Shown in pieces: positions 1 through 6,387 of a stretch of 8,888 bases of DNA. Source of the stretch: DUAG01 sp046756865 (GTDB taxonomy: Bacteria; Nitrospirota; Nitrospiria; SBBL01; JAADHI01); assembly GCA_046756865.1 (NCBI GenBank), contig JBHHXE010000091.1, positions 1-8,888 of the forward strand. Direction: 5' to 3'. The notes under the pieces are model-generated. The model was not told the origin of the DNA and did no database searches. It saw only the letters and a list, made by a program, of their open reading frames with translations. Position 1 is the first letter of the stretch. Each line of letters begins with the position of its first letter. Both the position numbers and the translations under genes were made by a program.

Positions 1-1
1 C

Positions 2-46
2 TCGACAGCATTGGCACAAGAATTGGAAGGAATCGTAAATCGATGA
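2..46 (+). CDS. 3' end of an unidentified upstream gene (partial)
   Basis: Reading from base 2 gives an open frame of 14 residues, STALAQELEGIVNR, closed by TGA at 44-46. The residues resemble an amphipathic C-terminal helix, but the piece is too short to assign a family. The stop codon overlaps the ATG of the next gene (43-45) as ATGA, the classic layout of translationally coupled genes, which is the main reason to believe this frame is coding. The transpeptidase frame is also open back to base 1, so an alternative is that the transpeptidase starts upstream and this fragment is chance. Confidence 0.5.
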   Translation, partial: STALAQELEGIVNR

Positions 47-1359
47 AGAGAGCTCAGCATACATTCCCGCGCCCCTTTCCCGGGAATAGTTTTCATAACA
101 GACCCAACAGAAATCACGAAGAGAAAAATTTGTCCTGGATGACGATTCTCCTTATCCTGGGAGTGTCTCTGGTTCTTGTATTGGAGACCTGGGTGATGGG
201 GGAACTCCGGGTTGACCCTTTGGACGAGATCCCACTGGCGCTGGAGGCGGATTCTGTACGATTTAAATCCTTTCGCCCTGAACTCAAGCATCCGGTAGAA
301 GGCAAATACGCAACCCGTTTTGAGAATGGTGTTACTGCGGTTTACACGATTGATCCTATCATTCAAAAGACCACGGAGAAGTTCTTAAAGAAATACAAGG
401 TTCCGTATGGAGTATTCGTTGCCATTAACCCGAAGACCGGAAAAGTATTGTCGATGTCGGAACATTCTTCCAGAGATCCCCGAGCGAAGGATCTTGCCTT
501 GCGGGCGACCTATCCGGCCGCTTCCATCTTCAAACTGGTCACCGCTTCTGCCGCGATTGAAGAAAAAAAAGCCCTGCCGGGAACGGAAATCGCCTATCAA
601 CGGGATGTGAACCGCCTCCGGCCTAAATACCTGAATGATAATCCGAAGAGAGATCGTTTAAAGGCCAGCCTCAGCACCGCGCTGGCGAAATCAAACAATG
701 TGGTTTTTGCCAAGGTGGCGCTTCGCTGGCTCAACGTCCCGACTTTGCTGGACTATGGGGAGCGTTTTGGTTTTAACCGCCCGATCTCTTTTGAAAAGCC
801 CTTACAGATGAGTCCTATGATTATAGAAGAGAGTGAGATGGGGCTGGCCCGGGCGGCGGCCGGTTTCGGAAAGGTCGGTCTTTCCCCTCTCCATGCGGCC
901 CTGATTGGGGCCGCCATTGCCAATGATGGTGTGATGATGTCCCCTTGTATGATTGATTCTGTCCTGGGTCCGGAAGGCGAAAAGCTTTATGACTGCATCC
1001 CAAAGGAATTGACCCGCTCGATTTCTTCCGAAACGGCGTCCTATATTCAGGAAATGATGGCGCGTACGGTGGCACGCGGAACGGTGCGGAAGGTTTTTCG
1101 ACGACGGCGGAGGGGTCGGGATCTTCGGGGTATTTCGATCGGCGGGAAGACCGGATCGCTACGGGGCAAGAACCCCAAGGGCCGTTACAGTTGGTTTATC
1201 GGAATGGCACCATTAGAAGATCCGGAGATCGCCTTCGCAGCGATGGTTGTCAATGACCCGATATGGCACATCAGGGCACCTGAGCTGGCAAAGACCGGGC
1301 TAAGCGCCTACTTCAAGTCAAAACGTCTTCGCAATAAGCAAAAGAAAGTTCTGGAATAG
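43..1359 (+). CDS. Class B penicillin-binding-protein-like transpeptidase, short form
   Basis: This 438-residue protein is predicted to be a periplasmic D,D-transpeptidase (or carboxypeptidase) that cross-links peptidoglycan, held in the inner membrane by one N-terminal helix. About 32 polar and basic residues precede a hydrophobic segment at about 33-54. The transpeptidase fold begins near residue 100 (YTIDPIIQ) and carries the three signature motifs in order: SIFK with nucleophile Ser161 and Lys164, SNN at 217-219, and KTG at 369-371. Typical FtsI or PBP2 proteins have an extra dimerisation/pedestal domain of about 200 residues between membrane anchor and catalytic domain. Here only about 45 residues fill that space, so it is a minimal class B type. 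A run of five arginines (353-357) lies just before the KTG strand. ATG at 43 was chosen because it overlaps the upstream stop (ATGA) and has GGAAGG at 25-30, about 12 bases upstream. The frame is open to the window edge, so a longer form cannot be excluded. Family assignment is firm; substrate and the process served (division, elongation, sporulation-like) are unknown. Confidence 0.88.
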   Translation: MKRAQHTFPRPFPGNSFHNRPNRNHEEKNLSWMTILLILGVSLVLVLETWVMGELRVDPLDEIPLALEADSVRFKSFRPELKHPVEGKYATRFENGVTAVYTIDPIIQKTTEKFLKKYKVPYGVFVAINPKTGKVLSMSEHSSRDPRAKDLALRATYPAASIFKLVTASAAIEEKKALPGTEIAYQRDVNRLRPKYLNDNPKRDRLKASLSTALAKSNNVVFAKVALRWLNVPTLLDYGERFGFNRPISFEKPLQMSPMIIEESEMGLARAAAGFGKVGLSPLHAALIGAAIANDGVMMSPCMIDSVLGPEGEKLYDCIPKELTRSISSETASYIQEMMARTVARGTVRKVFRRRRRGRDLRGISIGGKTGSLRGKNPKGRYSWFIGMAPLEDPEIAFAAMVVNDPIWHIRAPELAKTGLSAYFKSKRLRNKQKKVLE

Positions 1360-1407
1360 CCTTCCCAGAGGGACTTACCTCTTCCTTGATCTTAACAGTC
1401 GACATAA

Positions 1408-4400
1408 CTATGGTGTTTTGGGATTGACCGTGATGGCGCTTGGCTGGCGAAGACCGGTATTATCGCCAGCGATGGTTCGGTGTTCCGCATCGCCGATTGC
1501 CTGGCTGGCATTGTTGAAGATATGAACGGAATTGGCCACCTGGTCGGTCACATACAGAAGGTCATTTGCCGTGTCGAGATAGAGTCCTGTTGGCCGCGTA
1601 AATAAGGATGTACCGACCTGAACGGTATCGCCTACCTGAAGTTCTTGTAAAAATTTTGTTCCATTTCCGGTGACTGTCGTAGAATTATTCGTAACTGCGA
1701 TCGTTCCGGAGAGAAAGAAATTGGAAAAGGTTTCAGAAAAGGTGACCCCTTCCCGTCCATAGGTCTCTCCTGTCGTTGTCTGGCCGGTGTAGGCAGCGGT
1801 CCAGGTAAATTGAGTGTCGGACTCAATCGAAGAGATGACCCCCTTATTGAAGGGGGAAATTACACGGACCGGTGTGATATTAACCGTTCCGGTCATTGCC
1901 GAAACTCCAGCGAAGACCAGTATCTCTTGGTCAAGACGGTTCAGGACGTACAAAAAATCGTGCGCAGGATCAAGTGCAACATCGACGGGTCGGCCAATTT
2001 GGGTTAAAACACCTTTCAGGGTTGCTTTCAGGGTGCCATCACTATTGAAAATCAGGACGGAATCGCCACCGGTATTTGCCGCATAGACCATCCCGGTCGG
2101 TCCGACCGTCAGTCCGTGGGGCTTGTCTATGGCCGTGTTGGTAATGGTTTGTGAGGCGGAAGAAGGAGGTGTGGCCTGTCCCAAGAGATCAGCATTGTCG
2201 AAGACGAGGATATTGCATGGGGTCGCCGCGCCGCACCTGCTGACAAAAGCACGCGGCCCCGGTATGCCAGTTGGATCGTGAAGGTGTGTCGGTGCGGTCC
2301 AGCGGGAAAGGAGACTCAGGGTTGTATCATCCTTGATCTTTGCGACGGTCACAGATTGATTGTTAATGGTCATGGTGTCGCCCGGACTCAACTCGGCTGT
2401 GAAGAGGGTTCCCGTTCCGGCCACGACCGTTGAATCGACCAGAACCGACAAGTTGCCTGTCAACGCCGTGGTACCTCCGCTGTTGGCGACATAGAGCTTG
2501 TTACTTGTTTCATCAAGAAAAAGCCCCGCGGGGTTGTTCAGGGGGGTCGCCCCATCGATCTTTGCCGGGACAAAACTGGTGGATGCTGCGTTCCCGTCCA
2601 GGGCGCTTGCACCGGTGATTATCGAGATGGCGTCATCTCCTCCCGCTGTGCTGCCGCTGTCTCCCTGATCTGCAAGGTAGAGGATATCACGTTGGGCATC
2701 AAAGGCCATCGCACTCGGAGCTTTCAACGCTGTGTTTCCACCGGAAAAGATGTGGCTCGGTGCAACCTTTTGTTCCATGCCGAAAAGAAGAAGCGACCCT
2801 CTTGGACATTCAAATGGAATGATGCCGCCTGGAAGAGGGTCACAGGCATTATCTTTTGGTAAACCAATCGGCTGGCCGATAAAGAGCGTCCCTGTGTTGC
2901 CGTGGCCGTTGTAGATGAGCGCCCCGGTGTTGTTGCTGCTTGAGAAGTTGAGCCGGGTATGATCGGGAGTCGTTGCACCCTCCTTCATAATTTTTTGATC
3001 CGGCAGGGCATTTGCCCCATCCGGAAGGACGTTTACATTTCGCGTGCTGGCATTGTGATAGGTAAAAACGGAGTTTGTCCCGGCATTAATAAAAAAGAGC
3101 CGGTCTGTCTCGCCGTCGACGTAGGGGGAGAGTGGGGCTGCAATCAGGTTTACGTCGCCCGCAGGAAGGGTTGTGGTTGATAGGGTTCGATCCGGCGGCT
3201 CAGTCCCGGTTTTTGTGCTGACAGCATCAAACGCCAGGATACTGTTGTCTCCGGCGTTTGTTACATAAAGCGTGTCACGTATCGTCCCGTCACTTAAAGT
3301 GCCCGCATTGACAAAAAGTCCGGAAGGTTGATTGATTGCGCTGTTTGTAAATGTTTTAACTTTTACCGGAGGATTGAGGCTATAGTTATAGACGATAATG
3401 TTATTGTTCCCCTTGTCTGCAACATATACAAACCCGTTTCCCTCGTCCACAGTCATCGAAGTGGGTCCGCCCAGGGTGAGACCGCTGCCTGGGCCGGAAA
3501 AGATGTGGCTCGGCGCTGGGAGGCTGATTGGTGTTCCTGTGGGGCTTGTGGGTGTGGCAGGGCTTGGATAAATAACGAGCTGGCTTTTTGCCGAATCGGC
3601 GCTCAGGACCAGAAAAAACCCCCTCCCTTTATCAAGATAGACCCCGCGGGGAGATTCGATATTTGTCGTGTCGCGAAAACTCCAACTCGGGGCTGTGTTA
3701 GAAAAATTTCTGCCGCCCGTTACGATGCTTCCGGCTACGGCTGTGTTTGTTGCTCCGGGAAAGGGAGCAAGCAGGTCAAGGGAGGTATCGGAGTTGATCG
3801 TTGCAACGGTTGCCAACTCCTTTCCGATCGTAATGATAATTCCAGGCTTGAGTTCATTTGTGAATAATGTTCCCGCACCGGTGATTGCCGTTGATCCATT
3901 CTGTACGGATAAAATTCCCGTCAATTGAATCGGGACGCTCCCGAGGATTTGATCAAACACCGTGATCTGTTTATTTCCGTCGACTCCTGAGCGGCTTTTA
4001 GCAGTGAAATTGGTGATATAGAGGCGGTCAAGAACATCATCATAAAAAAAGCTTGAGGGCTGCTCCAGAAAGGTCTGTTCTGTGGCGGGATTTGTCGCAC
4101 TAAGACTATTCCCAGAATTTATTTTGAAGGGATTGATGTTCCCATCCAAAGAAAAGGTCATGAAATTTTTCGCGGTGGGGTTCGTAAGATACATAACCTG
4201 ACGACCTGGATCAACGGCAACGCCGACGGGATTTGTCAGGCTATTGGCATCAGGCGTGATATCCCCGCCGAGTCTCCGGATAGGCGGAATATTTCTACAA
4301 ATGCGGACTATATCTGTACAGAGTGGATTTCCATCCGAATCTTTGCTGTCCAGATCGAAGACGAGGACAGCGGTGCTGTCATCATTGCCGCTTGTGCCTA

Positions 4401-5583
4401 GATTGATGTTGTTTGTGTTGTTGTTATTCACGACATACATCAGGTTGTTTGGCACATCAACATCGACCCCAACCGGCAGGCTAAGCTGAGAATTATTACA
4501 TTGTGGCGGAAAAGGGAGGCCGGGAGAGGGATTCGGCAGGGGGGCGCATTCCGGCGGCAGGGCCATGTTGCCCGAGATCCAGGTCCGGTCGGGGACGATG
4601 CTGCCAGTTCGTTTTTGTGTGAATATTTGATCGTAGATCAATATACCTGGCAGATTAAACCCGGTATTGACGACATAAAGCCGGTCATTCGGCTCATCAA
4701 TGAAAATATCAAAGGGGATATCAAGGATGTTTTCAAGTTGATTTGGATCATTGTGAGGTGAAATCACCCGATTCGGCTTCCTGTTACAGAGACTTGCGTT
4801 AACGGGGGGGGCATGGTTTACTGAAAAACATACGGCAGGCGATCCGCCTATTTTGTCCGCATTATCATAAATCAGGATGGAGTCATCCCCCACATTAGAG
4901 ATATAAAGGACATTTTTCGTTGTGTCGATGGCAATCCCGCGCGGAAAAAAGATTTGTGTCTCTATCCCCTTGAGGACGCCGCAGGGGGCGATGTTTCCAT
5001 CGAGGGGATTTATGGGTGGCGATAGGTTGGGACAGTTCACTTGAAAACGGAGAACCGAATTTCCGTCTCTATTTGCAACGAAAAGCTGGTTTCTGACGGA
5101 GTCGAAAGCCAGGTCATAGGGGTGATCAAGCCTTGTATCGCGACCTGTGATGATTCGTGTCGGTACGGAGGAACCGATCTTTGGTTTGATGGTGCTGGCC
5201 ATTTCATAGATGAGGATCGCATTGCCGCTGGCGTCAGCGACATAGAGTGTGTCCGTTGCTTTGTCCAGAAAAACCCCGGTGGGTTCCACCAGGGTCTGAG
5301 GAAAGCGGCGGGTTGGGGAAATGTTTCCTTCTGGAATAAGCGGGAGGATGTTCCCTTCGGCATTCCGGGAAGGGTCGAATGCGATAACCGTTCCATCACC
5401 CGCATTGGCGACGAAGACCGTCGCCTTATCCCCATCTTGTCCATTTGGGGCAGTGATATCCGGTTTTTGCGGGTTGCTGATCTCGCCGCAGCCGAAGAGG
5501 GCAAACACCAGAATTACAGCCACCAAGGGCAGTGAGCAGGAGGAATGAGCCAGCTTCAATCGTCGCACACTAAAGGAATCCAT
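1408..5583 (-). CDS. Giant NHL/YncE-type beta-propeller lipoprotein with inserted modules
   Basis: This 1391-residue protein is predicted to be exported and lipid-anchored. Residues 1-31 form a lipoprotein signal peptide (basic n-region, hydrophobic LPLVAVILVFALFG) with lipobox LFGC and lipidated Cys32. Gly at +2 would suit outer-membrane sorting under the enterobacterial rule. From about residue 54 to the end I count 18 blade signatures of the type P.G(I/L)..D...D.LYV.N.G.NS(I/V)L(I/V)(F/Y), with linkers like P.R.I.G..T.L. These are typical of NHL/YncE-like propellers, and the number would suit three six-bladed rings (inference). Three non-propeller Gly/Thr-rich modules interrupt the blades at 554-612, 1041-1100 and 1248-1328. 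Twelve cysteines form six close pairs. No catalytic motif is recognisable; binding of carbohydrate, protein or metal at the cell surface is a guess. ATG 5583 was chosen because it puts the signal peptide at the N-terminus. ATG 5697, 12 bp after the DUF502 stop, adds 38 residues (total 1429) but gives an atypical leader and spans a good promoter match. No SD is seen at either start. Confidence 0.85.
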   Translation of the reverse strand: MDSFSVRRLKLAHSSCSLPLVAVILVFALFGCGEISNPQKPDITAPNGQDGDKATVFVANAGDGTVIAFDPSRNAEGNILPLIPEGNISPTRRFPQTLVEPTGVFLDKATDTLYVADASGNAILIYEMASTIKPKIGSSVPTRIITGRDTRLDHPYDLAFDSVRNQLFVANRDGNSVLRFQVNCPNLSPPINPLDGNIAPCGVLKGIETQIFFPRGIAIDTTKNVLYISNVGDDSILIYDNADKIGGSPAVCFSVNHAPPVNASLCNRKPNRVISPHNDPNQLENILDIPFDIFIDEPNDRLYVVNTGFNLPGILIYDQIFTQKRTGSIVPDRTWISGNMALPPECAPLPNPSPGLPFPPQCNNSQLSLPVGVDVDVPNNLMYVVNNNNTNNINLGTSGNDDSTAVLVFDLDSKDSDGNPLCTDIVRICRNIPPIRRLGGDITPDANSLTNPVGVAVDPGRQVMYLTNPTAKNFMTFSLDGNINPFKINSGNSLSATNPATEQTFLEQPSSFFYDDVLDRLYITNFTAKSRSGVDGNKQITVFDQILGSVPIQLTGILSVQNGSTAITGAGTLFTNELKPGIIITIGKELATVATINSDTSLDLLAPFPGATNTAVAGSIVTGGRNFSNTAPSWSFRDTTNIESPRGVYLDKGRGFFLVLSADSAKSQLVIYPSPATPTSPTGTPISLPAPSHIFSGPGSGLTLGGPTSMTVDEGNGFVYVADKGNNNIIVYNYSLNPPVKVKTFTNSAINQPSGLFVNAGTLSDGTIRDTLYVTNAGDNSILAFDAVSTKTGTEPPDRTLSTTTLPAGDVNLIAAPLSPYVDGETDRLFFINAGTNSVFTYHNASTRNVNVLPDGANALPDQKIMKEGATTPDHTRLNFSSSNNTGALIYNGHGNTGTLFIGQPIGLPKDNACDPLPGGIIPFECPRGSLLLFGMEQKVAPSHIFSGGNTALKAPSAMAFDAQRDILYLADQGDSGSTAGGDDAISIITGASALDGNAASTSFVPAKIDGATPLNNPAGLFLDETSNKLYVANSGGTTALTGNLSVLVDSTVVAGTGTLFTAELSPGDTMTINNQSVTVAKIKDDTTLSLLSRWTAPTHLHDPTGIPGPRAFVSRCGAATPCNILVFDNADLLGQATPPSSASQTITNTAIDKPHGLTVGPTGMVYAANTGGDSVLIFNSDGTLKATLKGVLTQIGRPVDVALDPAHDFLYVLNRLDQEILVFAGVSAMTGTVNITPVRVISPFNKGVISSIESDTQFTWTAAYTGQTTTGETYGREGVTFSETFSNFFLSGTIAVTNNSTTVTGNGTKFLQELQVGDTVQVGTSLFTRPTGLYLDTANDLLYVTDQVANSVHIFNNASQAIGDAEHRTIAGDNTGLRQPSAITVNPKTP
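1600..1713 (-). repeat. Gly/Thr-rich module, N-terminal half, copy C
   Basis: Residues 1291-1328 of the lipoprotein follow LSGTIAV.N.STTVTGNGT.F..EL..GD.V.VG, the same order of landmarks as the first two thirds of copies A and B. After VGTSLF the sequence passes directly into a propeller blade (TRPTGLYLDTANDLLYVTD). The usual I..DTSL.L ending is missing here and seems to be the piece found upstream at 1774-1842. Confidence 0.65.
1774..1842 (-). repeat. Gly/Thr-rich module, C-terminal half (displaced), copy C
   Basis: Residues 1248-1270 of the lipoprotein, starting GVISSIESDTQFTW and continuing to YTGQTT, match the last third of copies A and B (VA.I.SDTSL.LL.P..GAT). Here the segment comes before, not after, the N-terminal part of the module, from which it is separated by about 20 residues. 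The similarity is short but holds at the V..I.SDT and aromatic/Thr-Gly positions. Confidence 0.5.
1839..1856. repeat. Perfect 7-bp GC-rich hairpin inside the lipoprotein gene
   Basis: On the + strand CCCCCTT (1839-1845) pairs with AAGGGGG (1850-1856) across a four-base loop. It encodes part of SPFNKG (residues 1243-1248) and overlaps the start of the displaced half of module copy C. Palindromes with CCCCCTT/AAGGGGG arms are, from memory, common dispersed repeats in many environmental bacterial genomes, so this may be a remnant of one. Chance formation is also possible. Confidence 0.5.
2284..2463 (-). repeat. Inserted Gly/Thr-rich module, copy B, splitting a blade
   Basis: This stretch encodes residues 1041-1100 of the lipoprotein, beginning LTGNLSV and ending SRWTAPTH. 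It shares with copy A the landmarks LTG.LSV, ST.V.GTGTLFT.ELSPGD, TVA.I..DT.LSLL. It sits inside blade 15. The strand NKLYVANSGG comes just before it and the partner strand CNILVFDNAD about 23 residues after it, so removing the insert would restore a normal LYVAN-G-ILVFD blade. Confidence 0.7.
2741..2760 (-). repeat. 20-bp exact direct repeat, copy 1 (encodes PSHIFSG)
   Basis: These 20 bases are identical to 3494-3513, in the same orientation and frame, 753 bp (251 codons) apart. Both encode the linker PSHIFSG that leads into a blade. It is the longest exact internal repeat I noticed in the gene. The flanks differ apart from a few bases. Confidence 0.7.
3494..3513 (-). repeat. 20-bp exact direct repeat, copy 2 (encodes PSHIFSG)
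   Basis: This is the partner of 2741-2760. It encodes PSHIFSG at residues 691-697, just before blade 10; the other copy encodes residues 942-948, before blade 14. The identity could reflect duplication of a four-blade unit or local gene conversion. Confidence 0.7.
3748..3924 (-). repeat. Inserted Gly/Thr-rich module, copy A
   Basis: This stretch encodes residues 554-612 of the lipoprotein (numbered from the 5583 start). It follows the pattern G.LSV..GST...GAGTLFT.EL.PG..I.IG.....VA.I.SDTSL.LL.P..GAT, which is unlike the propeller blades around it. It lies in the linker between blade 8 (ending ITVFDQILG) and blade 9 (starting SPRGVYLD). It matches copy B over its whole length at the protein level, though the DNA has diverged. 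From memory, similar GTGT.F...L.PGD.I...SDTSL.L segments occur in phage tail and surface proteins; a profile search would be needed to confirm this. Confidence 0.7.
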
Positions 5584-5589
5584 CGGAGC

Positions 5590-5618
5590 ATTATTTTGTA
5601 AAAAAACCTCTCTGTCAA
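5590..5618 (-). promoter_or_regulatory. Sigma70-type promoter directly before the lipoprotein start
   Basis: On the minus strand TTGACA (5618-5613) is a perfect -35 consensus. After a 17-bp spacer comes AATAAT (5595-5590), matching five of six -10 positions. The expected transcription start, about seven bases after the -10, falls on the A of ATG 5583 itself, which would give a leaderless mRNA. No Shine-Dalgarno sequence lies before this ATG; GAGAGG lies inside the spacer, too far away. The site would be inside the coding region if translation began at 5697. Confidence 0.5.
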
Positions 5619-5709
5619 GCGAAAAGATGATTGCACCTAAAGGATTTACCCGGAGAAAACGGTATTCCGGCTTTCGGCGGGACAACGAAACTGGCATTGT
5701 TCAGGGTTT

Positions 5710-6321
5710 TTACGAGACAGCCTCTTTATTGTGCTGATTGATCAATCGTGAAGACCCGGCGCCACAGCTGATGATAGACCGCATGGCATCTTCGACCGGT
5801 ATATCAACAGGGTGGACATATTCTCCTTTAAGATGGTAGATATTTCCTGAGGTCGGGTTGGGACCTGTCGGAACAAAGATGGTATAGCTTCCATCGGTAT
5901 GGGTATCCGTGATGAATGCTGATACGAGGGTTTCATTGCCGAAGATCTGAACCAGGGCGACAGAGGAAAAGGGGGACTGTTTTTTCCCGATAAACTGGAT
6001 GACGGTTTCTTTGACCAGGGTATATCCTGGGGCTTTTTTCAGGAGGCGCTCTTCCAGAACTTCATAGAACCATGTTCCCAGTGTGGTCTGGACAAAGAAG
6101 CCGACAAAAAAGCAGCCCGTCAGGATGATGGCGATGACGACAACATCGGCCAGGATCTTCTGGACCTCGGACTGTGCCATAACGAGGCTGGTCAGGGGGT
6201 GAATAATGTCCGTCACGAAGCCAATGATTGACTTGAAGACAAACAAGAGAATGGCGACAGGGAGGATAACGACCATGCCGCCGATGAGTGAGGTCTTAAA
6301 AAAAGCTTTTATTCTGTTCAT
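5710..6321 (-). CDS. DUF502 family inner-membrane protein
   Basis: This 203-residue protein has two hydrophobic segments (about 11-38 and 57-80) followed by a soluble C-terminal domain. Recognisable DUF502 landmarks are PGYTLVKETV at 98-107, the signature VPTGPNPTSG at 150-159, and a late V.DAMR.I.S.G segment at about 176-188. Length and domain order match the usual family form, so it appears complete. The biochemical function of DUF502 proteins is not established to my knowledge. The start at 6321 has a weak SD-like AAAGAG a few bases upstream. The gene lies 66 bp after the acyl-CoA ligase stop and before the lipoprotein on the same strand. A shared transcript with the ligase is plausible, as no convincing terminator lies between them. 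Confidence 0.82.
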   Translation of the reverse strand: MNRIKAFFKTSLIGGMVVILPVAILLFVFKSIIGFVTDIIHPLTSLVMAQSEVQKILADVVVIAIILTGCFFVGFFVQTTLGTWFYEVLEERLLKKAPGYTLVKETVIQFIGKKQSPFSSVALVQIFGNETLVSAFITDTHTDGSYTIFVPTGPNPTSGNIYHLKGEYVHPVDIPVEDAMRSIISCGAGSSRLINQHNKEAVS

Positions 6322-6387
6322 AGGCTCTTTCTACAGGATTGGAGCTTTTTTCGCAACAGGGGGACATATCTCCAGGTCACCCCACCC

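Noticed and set aside
1367..1382. AGAGG/CCTCT hairpin between the convergent transpeptidase and lipoprotein genes
   Set aside because: The stem is only five pairs and neither strand has a real T-tract after it, so it is not a convincing terminator.
3328..3867. + strand open frame of 179 codons rich in Cys
   Set aside because: It is antisense to conserved propeller blades, with no RBS and no family resemblance.
1408..5583. Reading the lipoprotein as a lactonase or other propeller enzyme
   Set aside because: No metal-binding or catalytic residue pattern is recognisable across the blades; the repeats are generic NHL/YncE-like.
5584..5697. N-terminal extension of the lipoprotein to ATG 5697
   Set aside because: It would bury the signal peptide behind 38 mostly polar residues, has no SD and covers a strong promoter match. 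It remains possible through coupling to the DUF502 stop 12 bp upstream.
6322..6387. Possible terminator between the acyl-CoA synthetase and DUF502 genes
   Set aside because: A GGGG/CCCC pairing exists but has a long loop and no following T-run.
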